Source of the DNA: Paulinella micropora
Lineage: Eukaryota > Cercozoa > Imbricatea > Euglyphida > Paulinellidae
Direction of reading: 5' to 3'
Length of the DNA stretch: 64,000 bases
Assembly: GCA_019918135.1 (NCBI GenBank)
Contig: WBZZ01003910.1
Location: 47,501-111,500, forward strand
Position numbers and translations under genes: made by a program. Each line of letters begins with the position of its first letter. Positions within the stretch are counted from its first letter, which is position 1. This document shows, one piece after another, positions 1 to 11,220 of the stretch. Under the pieces are notes generated by a model. It did no database searches. It was not told the DNA's origin and was given only the letters and a program-made list of their open reading frames with translations.

Positions 1-93
1 ATTGTTCATTAAATCCTTTTTCCTTGAAAAAAAAATCTTGCAAACTGAGACTAGAAGGATTTTATATTTCCCTCGCTCAATTTTCTTGGTCAG

Positions 94-519
94 CACGCGC
101 TTCGACGTACCATGGAACTCTACATGAACACCTGTCGCGTGATCTTGTGTGGGGAGAGCGCATCGAGGGTTATTGGGCCACTACGCTCGAGGTGCCTCAG
201 CATCCGTGTGCCTTCTCCCTCGGAGGTATCAGCTTCACGAACACCCCTCCTCAACCCACCTCATGCATTTTATCCAGCGTTTTGTCATATTATTTGGCAG
301 CTGGTATCTTACGAGCTTGAAAAGTTGTGTTTGAATGTTCCGTACCTCTTGTTATTCATGTTTGCTGTTCCTTTTGGCTGGTAAGTAGGACCAAGTGTTG
401 GAAATTCTACAAGACGTAGCAAAAAAGGAGAAATTAAACCTTCCTGAACATGTAAGCTGGATCGACCAATGTCTTTCCCCCGATGCTGTTTCAAAAGCGT
501 TTTCTCAGATGTTTCTCTT

Positions 520-555
<36 letters not shown>

Positions 556-682
556 CCTTCCTTTTCTCTGTATCTCTCTCTCTCTCACACACACACACAC
601 ATACACACTCTCGCTCTTTCTCTTTCTCTTTTTCTTTCTGTCTCTCTCTCTCTCTCTCTCTTTCTCTTTCCTTCTTTTTCTT

Positions 683-718
<36 letters not shown>

Positions 719-1960
719 TTTGTTTCTAACCTTGCGTGTCTCTCAATCCTACCTATCGATTGATTTTTTATATACAAGACAGACATAGACACTTCGAATA
801 TATGGCAATTTTAATTTACTTTATCCATGCTGTTCACAACTCTCCTTTCTGCTTGTGACCGATGCCAGCTCGGTAAAGAGATCACAGTTGCCTCCCAACG
901 CAACGTGCGAAAAGCTTTGCTCATCTTTGAAGCTTGCAAGGTGGAGCATTATCCCTTCGCACAGGTCAGGCCAATCGCGTTCAGGATTGTGTGGTCGTGA
1001 CGTTCCTATCAACCTCTGTGCGTCTGCAGGGCCAACGGCCGCGGCTGGCCGACTGGGAACGGTTTGTGGACGAACTCGGTCTCAGTCCCTTTTTTTTTAC
1101 TGTGGCTTGGACCATGATTCAATTGTTTCTGGTTGGGCAGGGAAGGTCATTTGCGAGGAGCAGTCTCCAGCACGACTGCTGCTGGTGACCCAAACCACTC
1201 ATTTTCTCTGCTGACATTCCTCTCCCATACAAACCAAGAGACATACACATTTATGTGTATGCGCACGATGTATGCGTAATTGTGTTTGTTTGTAATCATG
1301 ACGTTTCCATTCATTTACGATTACACGTACATATGTATGTATTTATGTATATATTTATGCATCTACTTATTTATGCATTTATGTACGTGTGTGTTTATGA
1401 CAATAATGTGTGTATGTATGTATGCATGTATGTGTGCAAAAATTTATGCTCATAACTCTGTGTATTCATGCCCTTCCGATCTATCTATGATTGTGATCAT
1501 ATTTGTATTCAAACAGTAACAACAAAAGGTCACTGTGGTTTTCCCCATCTAACCTAATCTTTAGACATGGCCTCACTACCAATTTGCTAGGCTAGGACCA
1601 AGATGTACGAGCTGCTTGCGAACTGGTACTATGATATTCTTTTATCTCATCATCACGCTACATTTATCGGTCCGACATCTATGCTGCTTTCCTTGAATAT
1701 GTTGCCATAAATTGCAGATAAGGAACGCTCTCCTGTCTTCTATAGTATACCACCAGACGTAATCATCAAGGCCTTAACCAAGGCTTTGCTCAAACGAGTG
1801 GATGACCAACTGAGGTCGAAGTGTCTCGTTATGGTTATGGATTATGTATCGCGTTAGCTTGCTTTGTTTTGTCCTTTGGTGGTGGTGGTGGTGATGGTGT
1901 GCGTGTGCGTGCTTGTGTGTGCGTGTGGCTCTCTCTCTCTCTCTCTCTCTCTGATTGTGG

Positions 1961-1991
<31 letters not shown>

Positions 1992-2614
1992 CCTTTGTCC
2001 TTCCTTTGTTCTCTGTTCCTATGTTGTATGATTTTTTGTCTTTGTCATCCATATCCGGGATTCTGGGTTGGTTTGCAATCTGGCAGGCATGAGTTGGTGC
2101 GCTGGGCCGCCTTCTACGACCACAGGCACGGCATACCTTCTACATTTCTTGCCTCCCGCCCTCCCTCTTCCAAGCTAGACTGAAATCGAGAGCAATGTAG
2201 CTTATCATTTTCTGTATTGGCACGACATGACGACACAAGCTCCTGTTGTGTTGTGCAGGCTTCGTACGGGCTCCAAACCCATCTTCCACCTGGTCCAATT
2301 CTGTTCTCGTGTTGTTGGACACAATTGTCAGCTTTCTTGACCTGCTGAATTAAATGTTTTAGTTCTTGATTGATCTCATATCTTATACTCACATGTGTCA
2401 AAAAGATAAAGATAAACATTCATCTCTTTCTCTCGCAGTCAAATTTTCCGTAGGTTCCTCAGTTTCTATGTAAATTTCTTAACTTCCTTTTCTGCGTGAC
2501 TGTGAACTCCTTTTTCTAATCCTTCGCTTCTTTCTTTCTTGCTGTGTTTAGGAAGCCTTTGTGGCCAAGTTTATGGCTATTTACAAAGCGTGGATTGTGG
2601 CTACGTTTAACTAA
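94..2614 (+). CDS. RFC3: Replication factor C subunit 3, 3' part (nine exons)
   Basis: RFC3 is a subunit of the nuclear clamp loader that places PCNA on DNA. Nine exons can be joined in phase: 94-225, 389-451, 869-964, 1030-1078, 1141-1184, 1591-1625, 1746-1814, 2087-2125, 2259-2292, then a final exon 2552-2614 ending in TAA (ten blocks including the last). The product follows the family closely: HALRRTMELYMNTCR, IRVPSPSE-like PLRSRCLSIRVPSPSE, NVRKALLIFEACKVEHYPF, EEQSPARLLL, YELLANC-IPPDVIIKAL, WAAFYDHR, TGSKPIFHL and the C-terminal EAFVAKFMAIYK. The N-terminal AAA+ part with Walker A lies left of the window. Introns are GT-AG except the one after 2125, which starts with GC. This is the clearest host gene and marks the flank as eukaryotic chromosome. 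Exon ends are chosen by phase and homology, so a few could shift by a few bases. Confidence 0.9.
512..716. repeat. (TC)n microsatellite with internal (CA)n
   Basis: An almost pure CT tract with a short CA stretch near 588-606. It lies inside the RFC3 intron between the exons ending at 451 and starting at 869. Long open frames here are translations of the repeat, not genes. Confidence 0.95.
1320..1435. repeat. TATG/TATT-rich simple repeat
   Basis: Degenerate TATG/TATT repeats inside an RFC3 intron. No coding content beyond repeat translation. Confidence 0.8.
1928..1990. repeat. (TC)n microsatellite
   Basis: A second CT tract inside the RFC3 intron between the exons ending at 1814 and starting at 2087. 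Confidence 0.95.
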
Positions 2615-3810
2615 GGGACTTGCTGAAAAAGGCGGAATGAATCACCTTTTAACATAGTACTTGCATGCGATGCAGCGCGGGAAGTCTGCGAATGTCTTTC
2701 TTACTCCTTTTGCTCTTCTTCACCATTCTCCCAGTCCTTTATCCTCTCTCTACCGCTATGTGCAACTTTCCGTCTTCTTCTCCCCCCCCCACCCGGGCCC
2801 CCAAATTGTTTTCATATTTGTATACATAAAATAGCAACATTATTACTCATTTAAACAGTCTCTAGTCATACTGCTGCTATCACATTACGCCGAATCATAG
2901 ATCTACTGCCTATGAGTCACATTTGATACACTGATAGCTATCCCTAATCTAGCTGTCCATTAGACTGCCTTCCCAGTGACTATATATGTTATTGTATCTC
3001 TCTAGCTATCCATTAGACTGCCTTCCCAGTGACTATATATGTTATTGTATCTCTCTTTGATACCACTTCCATTCTATCTCTTCTGCTTCCCTATATATGT
3101 TATTTTATCTCTTTGATACCACTTCCATTCTATCTCTTCTGCTTCCCACTCAGACTCTACGAGTGGCAAGTATTTTATTAAAACAGTGTTTGCGTAAAAA
3201 TATATTGCTATTACAGGGGGACTCACTCTATCCATTACAGCGGTAACTTTGCACTCATTCGCTTGAATAATATTTAATATAGTTACTAGGTATAAATAGC
3301 TTTTACCGATACTGATGTTCGCCTTCTTACATTGCTTCCTTTTCAGCCGCTCTACGAAAAGCAAGCGTTCTTCAATTATTAAAAATTGTTATGTGGGAAA
3401 AAAAAATATATGTCTCTTGATATTAATACCACTTCCATTTTACTTTCTTATTATACAAGCCGACGGTGGCAAGTACTATGATTGTATTATAATATTAATA
3501 CTTACTGGCTTCACATATGTTTTTTTGAGCATTTTAAGCGTTGGTAAAACGGGAGCACTTTTTACGTAATGAGTTTTTGATATTGTTTTTTTTATTATTA
3601 TTATTAGAAAGCTGGAATGTTGACTCAGACTCTTGAATTGTGGCGTAGAACTTCAAGAATAATTTTTTAACATTTGAATTTGAATTCGAATTCAAATGTT
3701 AACGGTGAAATTATCAGGAAATGAAAAATATATACTATGATTAAAAAAAATCAACAAGAATATTCAACAATATGTTTTTTATTAGTTAGACTAATAGGTT
3801 GTATTAATAC
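2615..3810. other. Non-coding flank with short tandem duplications
   Basis: I see no gene here. There is a C run near 2785-2795 and two adjacent tandem duplications: a 53-bp period at about 2949-3054 and a 56-bp period at about 3057-3147. A diverged relative of the second unit appears near 3410-3450. The region probably holds the RFC3 3' end and intergenic DNA. Confidence 0.6.
3667..3702. repeat. 36-bp near-perfect palindrome
   Basis: Arms TTAACATTTGAATT (3667-3680) and AATTCAAATGTTAA (3689-3702) are exact reverse complements around an 8-base centre. It could form a cruciform or be the end of a small inverted-repeat element. No flanking target duplication was recognised. Confidence 0.8.
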
Positions 3811-4018
3811 TGTAACGGACCGATTTAGTATGACCCAGCCGGTTCGTAGGATGCGTGTCGGACGGTGTCGGTAGAGCAATCCCTTCGGGACGCGCCGGGC
3901 AGTGTTGTTCTGTCTTTGCTGTCTTTTCAAGGCAATAAAGCTTGTGGTACGAAGCGATCGTGACTGAGCTTGAACCTGTCAGTGGACGGCTTGCTATCTC
4001 TGTACTGGCAGTGTTACA
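3811..4018 (-). repeat. Candidate solo or 3' LTR
   Basis: A 208-bp segment begins TGTAACGGACC and ends CAGTGTTACA, so it has the TG...CA ends of a long terminal repeat. Read on the minus strand it is preceded by the purine stretch AGGGAA, a possible polypurine tract. It lies on the 3' side of the minus-strand gypsy element. No matching copy was found on the right side near 10.4-14 kb and no target duplication is obvious, so it may be a solo LTR or a chance match. Confidence 0.3.
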
Positions 4019-5054
4019 TTCCCTGAAGATAGCTCGATAAAAAGTCGGTAATACAACCAGACACAAATCCACCAAAGGAGAATGATGTCTCGTTATATTA
4101 GCTCAGTGAAGCCGAAAAAGAAAGCGGCCATAGACCACGGTTAAAATGGCATTAGGTAAAATCCTGCCAAACGATATTGAAATACTAGGAAAAAAACTAG
4201 GTGCACCTGACACCCGAAAAACCGTACTTTTTACCGGCTATCCGGGGGGTGATGCCTACAGTACCCCTTCCCGTTTTTATGACGGAAATATGCAATATTT
4301 TCGTCATATAGCTGCTGATTTCTTTTCTGCACATGCTACGGGGTGTTGCAACTAAGTGCATTAACCCACGGATAGACGGTGCAGTGGATAAATAAAACGC
4401 ATACACCAGACACGCGTCAACTGTAAATCTCTAGCCTCATTTTTTGTAAATAAATTAAAAACTCCTCCTTCCACACTCGTTGTCCCCGTAACTTAGTCCT
4501 GAGGCAGTATGTCAAGAACAAATAGTATTACTATTAAAATAAGCTTTATAATTTTTTCTCCTTCTCTAAAAACACTTCCGGTCAGTAAATACATTGTCTT
4601 TTAATAACATACCCTTGTTTTCAATCAGTTACCTTAATATAGTACTAGGGGGCCAGTCCTAATAACTATATCCAAAGCCGGTGTGAGTGAACCCGACCAT
4701 GCGATAAACCGACACAAGTAGAGACGGACCGTGCTGGTATGACGATATTAAGTGTATCCAAAGAAAAAAATATTTAATATGTCTACTATGAGAACATTTA
4801 TTGAGAACATCACCCTGGATACTTGAAGAAGGGTCGTACCAGGAACACCATCGCTAAACTCACAAGCGATCCCCTTCTACGGTGTCGTATCCATTTGCCG
4901 ATTGACCTTCGCACTCATATGTTGCGATAAAAATGCTAAGTAACAACAATGGTATAAAAATATTTTAATAAGACATGATCTGACATGGGCACTATGAGAT
5001 TAATCCACATGCAGCTTTCAATGTCCGACGCGTGATAAAAGAAAAAAATGTCAC
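4019..5054. other. Non-coding region left of the retroelement
   Basis: AT-rich DNA with one 69-codon plus-strand frame (4146-4355) that resembles nothing I recognise. It may be retroelement 3' untranslated sequence or unrelated host DNA. Confidence 0.4.
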
Positions 5055-5729
5055 TTACTGCCTTCGTCTCCTTGCGCGAACCCCTTTGCCAGGTGGCGGG
5101 CCGCCAACAAAAGTCAAGTCAAACTTTGACTCCTCAAGAATGTCCCATATTTTGTTAGATGGCGCCCAATCATAAGTCAAAAGGAATGTCAAGCACTCCC
5201 CTAGGCATTGACTGAATAGTCCACGCAGTGTGGTCTTTGTCTCGAGGGGTAATAGTATCATCCCAAGTATCGAGATCTTTCGCGTCTTTGTATACCGGTA
5301 AGTATTGTCTAGCTTTTGGATCCTCAACAGGGTCCATGCTTCTCCAGAAATGGAGTACCGGTTATATCATTTTTGCTGCTGAGGATCTCTTCGATGTCCG
5401 CGCTGCCCGTGTAGTCTGCGGGACCGCCACAGCTCGCATGAGATAAAGATCTGAGAGAGTGTCATCGGCAACATGAGATTCTGCCGGTCTCAACAGATAA
5501 AAAGCGTCTCGGACCCACTTGATGGTCGCAATCGCCTCGCCTTCCTTCCATCGCGCATGTCGAATGTCCACATTACCAGCGTTTGGGTTAGTGTCCTTCT
5601 CTTCTCCTCCTCCATGGACATCCGTCGCTCGCGTCGATCTCGCCACCTTCCTCGGTTGGTCGAAGATAAGGTCATTTTGCGCTCTCCTCCTCTGCGCCTC
5701 CGTGAACTTCTCCTTTGTACCGAAGCGGA
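5055..5729 (-). pseudogene. Degraded frame downstream of gypsy pol
   Basis: Past the pol stop, open minus-strand sequence continues in other frames, with coding-like peptides such as FTEAQRRRAQNDLIF, RHARWKEGEAIATIKWVRDAF and TYDWAPSNKIWDILEE. At least two frame changes are needed to read from 5729 to the stop near 5055. It may be an extra ORF or the frameshifted C-terminal extension of the polyprotein. I do not recognise a domain, and there is no clear envelope signature such as a signal peptide or membrane anchor. Base composition matches pol, so it likely belongs to the same element. Confidence 0.4.
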
Positions 5730-8700
5730 CTATGGGGGCCTTTGAGTCCCCGCCGCGCTTTTGCGGTTTGAGTCTTCCTTGCTCTCCTTCTCGGTCTCCT
5801 CCTTCTCCGAGACAGGTGCCCGATAGGCATTCTCCTCCTCTAAGGTATCCTCCTTACTGATAGGCGGTACCTCTTTGAAATCCTCCTTCATCCGTTTCAA
5901 CGCCTCCTCAACGGATTCATCCTCGAGTAAGAAGGGGTCATATTTGATCAGCCTTCGAACATTCACAATTTGCACCTTCCCTCTACCCCTGAATTTATAG
6001 TTCAGAGGTCCCATCTGCTCCATAATCTGGTATGGTCCTTTCCAGCGGGTAAACAGCTTAGAGCTAACCCCCTTGGGTACTTGAGGATGGTACAGGAGTA
6101 CAATATCCCCAACCCGGAAACGGACTTGATCTAAGTGCGCTTGTCGCACTCCTTGTGCATCAGTCTTTCTGCGCTCCGCCTCCCTATGCGCCGCAACTAT
6201 TTGCTCCGCCTCCATCTTCGCTCTTAGCCTCATCCCGAACAACTCATCCTCATCTGCCCAAGTGTCCTTTGGATGCAGAAGCGAGGTTGGGATATTAGGC
6301 TCTCGGCCGTAAACCAATTGATATGGCGAGACTGAGCTCCTGGCTCCTCCTAATGCCGATGAGGGTAGACAGTTCATTGCAAAGGCAAATGAAGGTGCTG
6401 CCTCCACCCAGGCTCTCTGATTCTCCTTCTTCATACAGTACATCTTAAGCGAGGCTTTGAGAGGTCTATGTACCCGCTCGATCTTGCCATTCGCTCTCGG
6501 GTTATAGGCAGTAACATATTGCCATTTCATCCCGTAGTACTTAGATAGTCTGTCGATGACTTCATTATTAAAGTCAGAACCTCGATCAGAACATATCTTT
6601 CTAGGCACTCCGATCTGCGAGAGGATCCTGTCGATCAGAGCCTCCGCAGTTGTCTTGCCTGTAACGTCCTTAACAGGAACAAGCCACACATAATTGGTGG
6701 CTCGATCAATGGCAGTAAGAAGGTATCTGTACCCTTCGGCCGATTTGGGGAAAGGTCCCACATGATCGATGTGTAAGAATTCAAACATCCCGGCGTGTAA
6801 CGGGAATGTACCGATCAGGCCGAAATTCGCCTTCAACGGTGTCTTTGTGGTTTTGCATGGGATACATGCGTCTACTTCTCTGTCTATCTCCTCCTTCATT
6901 CCTTTCCACCAAAATCGCCTCGCTATGAACCAATGAGTTCTTTGTCGACCCGGATGTGCCAGTAAGGGGCAGTTATGGGCTGCAACATATATGAAGCGCC
7001 TCAACTTCTCCGGTACCCAGAGAGTCCATTTGTCGGGCTGTGATGCAAATTTGCCATGCTGGCCCTTGTACCACAATAGCCCATCTCTCCACGCCATCTC
7101 CTTCATTTGATCTTTGATCTGCGGAGTCTTTTTAAGCTCATTAGGGTTCTTGTATAACGTTATGAGCTCCTTGAACTCCGGATCCGTCGCTTGCTGCTGC
7201 CTCCATGCGGTAGGCGAGGCGATATGGATAGTACCGTCCTCCAACCTTACTCCTACCCTCTCCGGGTCTTCATCAAGCTCGCTTCGATTTTCCTGTGGAG
7301 GTTCAGTATAGACCTCAGTCGTCTCCTCCTCCTCTTTTATATTCGCCTTCGCGTTCTCATATGCTTCATAAGACCACTCGGCGTCTTCGAGAACATGTGC
7401 CTCACAGCATATGCCATGATCCGGGCCTTGAGGACTATATCGTAGACCCGTGCGGTCATATCGAACGCCTCTTGCCATCTGCATCGCCTCTATGTGGCTT
7501 ACCTCGTACACCTTTTCCGTGGACAGATCTATCATTTCCACTGATGATACGAGAGCCGACACCTCCGACTGAAACTCTAGCCTAGAAAGGCTATCAGCGA
7601 CTACGTTTCGCTTTCCCGGTAAATAGACCATCGTGAAATTGAAACATGACAAGAAAGCTTGCCACCGCGCCAAACGGCCGGTTTGTTCATGATTCATCAA
7701 CCAAAGAAGGTTGTGATGATCGGTCCTAACCGTGAATAGAGGTCCTGCCCATAGATATTCTCTGAGCCTCTTGAGAGCCCATACTACTGCCAACGCCTCT
7801 CTCTGTCGCGTGCAGTAATTTCGCTCCGCCGCACACAGCTTTCTACTAATAAACATGATCGGGCGCAACTTTTTCTCCTCATCTTCCTGTTGCAGCACCG
7901 CGCCAATCGCAAACTTAGATGCATCCGTGTCGACTACGAACGGCTTCGTAAAGTCGGGCATCATAAGTATTAATCCGCCGTCCTTGGGATCTTTGTAAAT
8001 GAGATCTTTGAGCGTATTAAACGCCTGCAAAGCCTCCTCATCCCACTTCTCAAAGTCTCCAAAATCAATCATCTTCTCCAACTTAGCCCGAGTTGCACCC
8101 CAATCGGGTATGAACTGGCTCCAGTACTGTGCCATCGCAAGAAAAGAGTGTAACTCTGTGCGATTCTTTGGCAACTGTCTACTCATGATCTCCTCCCTCT
8201 TCTCGCGCGATATCGAGACTCTGTTATGAGAAATCTCGTAACCCAAATACGTCACACTTGTCTTTGCAAGCTGACATTTCTTTAAGTTGCATTTCAGGCC
8301 AAAAGCTCCGATGCGCCTGAAGACATCTGACAAGTGATCGATATGCTCTTCCATTGTGTTAGAGTATACGATAATGTCATCGATGTAACAAAATGCATAT
8401 TCTCCCGCCTTCTGTCCTCTCCTTCTCTTAAAACCATCCTCCGACTGGTCGTCATATTGACCACTCAACATCTTCTGCATCGCCTTCTGAAAGAGCCCCG
8501 GGGCCTGTTTGAGTCCCATCGGAAGCACCTTCCACTGGTATATTTCCATACCAACCAAGAATGCAGTCAACCATCTGGATTTCTCGTCCAGTGGCATCTG
8601 CCAGAAGCCGTTCTTAAGGTCAATGACCGAATAGAATTTAGCATTCCGCAGCACTCTTCTGCCCTCTTCTAAGGTCGGCAGAGGATTTCTCTCTTCCTCT

Positions 8701-9041
8701 AGCACCTTATTCACACGGGCATAATTGATCGTCAAACGCCATTCTCCTCCTGGCTTGGGGACGATTTTCGGTTGAGAGACAATTGGAGATGTAGATCTCT
8801 CAATAAAGTCCTCATTGAGCAACTGTCTCACGTTCTCCTCCGCTATCTTCGCCTCATGTATGCTCAAATTTGCCCTCCGCGGTGCAGGAGATGGCTCCGC
8901 ACCCGGTATCTTGTAAATGACAGCAGTGAAGTCCTCCGACTTTACACCACCTGCCCGAGGAGGGTCGAAAATTTCTCTGTACGCCTCCATCTTAGCTTTG
9001 AGAAGCTCCTTCTCTCTCTCCGTACCCACTCCTTCTTCCAA
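5730..9041 (-). CDS. pol: Ty3/gypsy-type pol polyprotein (RT, RNase H, integrase)
   Basis: A 1,103-residue frame encodes the replication enzymes of an LTR retrotransposon in the order of Ty3/gypsy elements. The reverse transcriptase (about 75-275) has VIDLKNGFWQ with Asp 141 and the YIDD box at 219-222. RNase H follows with Asp 371, Glu 415 and Asp 441. The integrase has an HHCC zinc site (His 690, His 697, Cys 726, Cys 729) and a DD35E core (Asp 759, Asp 819, Glu 855), then a GPY/F-type module around RWKGPYQI. No chromodomain is seen; the C-terminus is a charged tail. The frame is intact through all catalytic residues. The upstream frame overlaps it by about 100 bases in another phase, as in elements using ribosomal frameshifting, though decay is equally possible. 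Confidence 0.95.
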   Translation of the reverse strand: MEEGVGTEREKELLKAKMEAYREIFDPPRAGGVKSEDFTAVIYKIPGAEPSPAPRRANLSIHEAKIAEENVRQLLNEDFIERSTSPIVSQPKIVPKPGGEWRLTINYARVNKVLEEERNPLPTLEEGRRVLRNAKFYSVIDLKNGFWQMPLDEKSRWLTAFLVGMEIYQWKVLPMGLKQAPGLFQKAMQKMLSGQYDDQSEDGFKRRRGQKAGEYAFCYIDDIIVYSNTMEEHIDHLSDVFRRIGAFGLKCNLKKCQLAKTSVTYLGYEISHNRVSISREKREEIMSRQLPKNRTELHSFLAMAQYWSQFIPDWGATRAKLEKMIDFGDFEKWDEEALQAFNTLKDLIYKDPKDGGLILMMPDFTKPFVVDTDASKFAIGAVLQQEDEEKKLRPIMFISRKLCAAERNYCTRQREALAVVWALKRLREYLWAGPLFTVRTDHHNLLWLMNHEQTGRLARWQAFLSCFNFTMVYLPGKRNVVADSLSRLEFQSEVSALVSSVEMIDLSTEKVYEVSHIEAMQMARGVRYDRTGLRYSPQGPDHGICCEAHVLEDAEWSYEAYENAKANIKEEEETTEVYTEPPQENRSELDEDPERVGVRLEDGTIHIASPTAWRQQQATDPEFKELITLYKNPNELKKTPQIKDQMKEMAWRDGLLWYKGQHGKFASQPDKWTLWVPEKLRRFIYVAAHNCPLLAHPGRQRTHWFIARRFWWKGMKEEIDREVDACIPCKTTKTPLKANFGLIGTFPLHAGMFEFLHIDHVGPFPKSAEGYRYLLTAIDRATNYVWLVPVKDVTGKTTAEALIDRILSQIGVPRKICSDRGSDFNNEVIDRLSKYYGMKWQYVTAYNPRANGKIERVHRPLKASLKMYCMKKENQRAWVEAAPSFAFAMNCLPSSALGGARSSVSPYQLVYGREPNIPTSLLHPKDTWADEDELFGMRLRAKMEAEQIVAAHREAERRKTDAQGVRQAHLDQVRFRVGDIVLLYHPQVPKGVSSKLFTRWKGPYQIMEQMGPLNYKFRGRGKVQIVNVRRLIKYDPFLLEDESVEEALKRMKEDFKEVPPISKEDTLEEENAYRAPVSEKEETEKESKEDSNRKSAAGTQRPP

Positions 9042-10369
9042 AATTTTCCGCGCCGCCGCTTGGAATCCTCCTCCGACATCTTCTTATGTTCTTTGAGGGG
9101 CGCTAAGTCCTCCTCCAAACTCAAATCTTCCTCGGACAAATCGTCCAGTCCCGTCCGTTCATACGTGACTGTGACCGGCTCATCATCATGACCGAGTCCG
9201 ACAAGCATATTAATAAGGTTCGCGTATTGTATCGGAGCCTTACGGGTGTAGAAACCATCAAAGCATGTGAAAGCTTGAGGTATCAATTTCAACTTGTCCT
9301 GGGCTCTGAGCTTCCGCTTGTATGCACTGCTCTGCTCCCGAGACCCGAGTCGACAAGCCACCACTAACTGTTGCTTGCGAGAGGGAACCGGTATAGGATG
9401 ATCAATAAGCCGGTCCCTTATCTCCTGTGCCCATATCGCCTTCTCATTGTACGGCAGAATGACAGTATACGGCTTGTTACTCTCAAATAGAGTCCGTAGA
9501 CACTTTTTCACTTCAGTTAATGAGCGCGGCCAGGTAGGCACATCGCCCCAAAAGTTCGTGATAAAAGTTTTAATGTCATCCTCTGGAGTATCGGGGATAC
9601 GCCCCTTCCTCCTTGGCACAAACGCCTCTATCTTTTCATTTGACATCTTTGCGTGGTAACAGTAGCCATTAGTAATATGGACATCTGCCCCACCACCTTC
9701 TGCGAATCTGGCCAACGACGGGCACTGTTTCGCAACACATATTATCTCCTCATTACGCGCTACGATTAAGTCATCAATAGACTTTTTGTCCCATGCGGGA
9801 ATCGTAACCGTATACGCCTGCATCTCCGTCTCCCAATTGTCGGTCCAGGACAGTTCGTCCGGCACTGTGACATAGGGGTGTACATAGGCTTCAGTTGCCT
9901 CATGTACGAAGGCCAACCTTTTTCTCTCCGTTGCTAGACTCAGCTCAAAAGCCTCGTATGAGTCAGTAGCAGTCATCGGATTAATATCCTCCTTCTCTCC
10001 ATTCTTCACTCCATAAATTACTCGCCGTGCGGCGCAATCGATCACTGCCCCCATCGTAGCCAATTGGTCATACGACAGCAGGATTGAACCGTGGTAATCG
10101 GGGACAACATAGAGGTCCGCACGATATACTCGACCGGATTTCAATTTGAAAATTAATGTGACGATGCCCGTAATTTCCGTACGGCTGCCTACCCCTTTTA
10201 GGGTCCCCTTTGTTTTTCTAATATTTTTGTCAACCCATATCTTGAGAGTACATACAAATGATGCATAATATAGTAAGTAAAAAAAGGAAAACACGCAAGC
10301 AAATAAAAAGCCAACCCTCTCATATGTGTTTATCGCAAAACAGTAGAACAAACCTTTGTGCATACGCAT
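8942..10369 (-). pseudogene. Retroelement protease region, gag missing
   Basis: This 475-codon frame lies directly upstream of pol and overlaps it. Near its N-terminus is a retropepsin-like stretch (YVVPDYHGSILLSYDQLATMG followed by AVIDCAARRV), resembling the C-terminal half of an aspartic protease. The catalytic DTG/DSG motif is not seen; the preceding residues look like unrelated hydrophobic sequence. The rest is a long charged linker to reverse transcriptase. No nucleocapsid zinc knuckle or gag is recognisable to the right, so the element appears 5' truncated. This frame is therefore best read as a broken gag-pol part. Confidence 0.6.
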
Positions 10370-10552
10370 TCCATGTCACGGAGCGAACTCGGGACATGTA
10401 CAAGAATATACATCAAAAGATGTTCGTTCCAACGTCTGCAAAGTCGTTCCGAGCACGTAGTTTTGTAATGGGTACACCAACCATCACAAAGACTAGGGCC
10501 CGTACTTAATCAATGCACGCTGGACAGGCACTCAAGCATACGTTGTCATGAG

Positions 10553-10650
10553 ATGGAGAGAGAGAGAGATAGTGAGAGAGAGAGATAATGAGAGAGAGAG
10601 AGAGAGGGAGGGAGAGAGAGATAGAGAGATAGATAGATAGAGAGATATTG

Positions 10651-10682
<32 letters not shown>

Positions 10683-10831
10683 GTACAGAGAGAGAGAGAG
10701 AGAGATCGAGAGGGAGAGAGGAAGAGAGAGATAGAGAGAGAGAAATCTTGAGAGAAGGAAAGAAGAGAGAGAGATAGAGATAGAGAGAGAGATACTAGTA
10801 CTAGAGAGAGAGAGAGTGAGAGAGAGAGATG
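10553..10831. repeat. (GA)n microsatellite
   Basis: GAGA/GATA-rich simple repeat directly right of the truncated retroelement. The long minus-strand frame over it is repeat translation. Confidence 0.95.
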
Positions 10832-11145
10832 CCTGACTGGTAAAAAAAATCAAAAAATCCTTACGGGTGTAAACTCTGCTCTTTGATTAATCACAGACAC
10901 TCTTAGTAGAAAAGATTACAAAGGAGGGGGAAAAATTAAATAAATGCTTTTTCAATTATTTGAACCGCCCACAGTTGGTAAAAATACAAAATTTTGTTTT
11001 TAGCACAATTCCTGATTCCTTTTCCTGATTTATTATCGAGTGCACGTTCTTTTCCTGATTTCTTATTGCGGGCTGAACGTACCATTGAAACTTTCAAAGT
11101 ATAAATTTTTTACCTTGAAACATGGAAAAAATTTTTTTTTCACTG

Positions 11146-11220
11146 TTTCAAGGTATAGAAATCAATACCTTGAGGCTTTTATCAATTTCAAAGTATAGAA
11201 ATCACTACTTTGAGCCTTTT
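11146..11220. repeat. Two 35-bp units each with an internal hairpin
   Basis: Units 11146-11180 and 11186-11220 are near copies at a 40-bp period. Each contains CAAGGTAT or CAAAGTAT facing ATACCTTG or a variant, so each can fold. Diverged pieces with the same words lie on both sides. Confidence 0.6.

Noticed and set aside
395..792. Several long frames over the CT microsatellite
   Set aside because: They are Ser/Leu/Phe or Arg/Glu repeat translations inside an RFC3 intron.
3811..10369. A complete LTR retrotransposon with paired LTRs
   Set aside because: No right-hand match to the candidate LTR was found, gag is missing and the protease lacks its catalytic motif.
10506..10853. 115-codon minus-strand frame
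   Set aside because: Pure translation of the (GA)n repeat.
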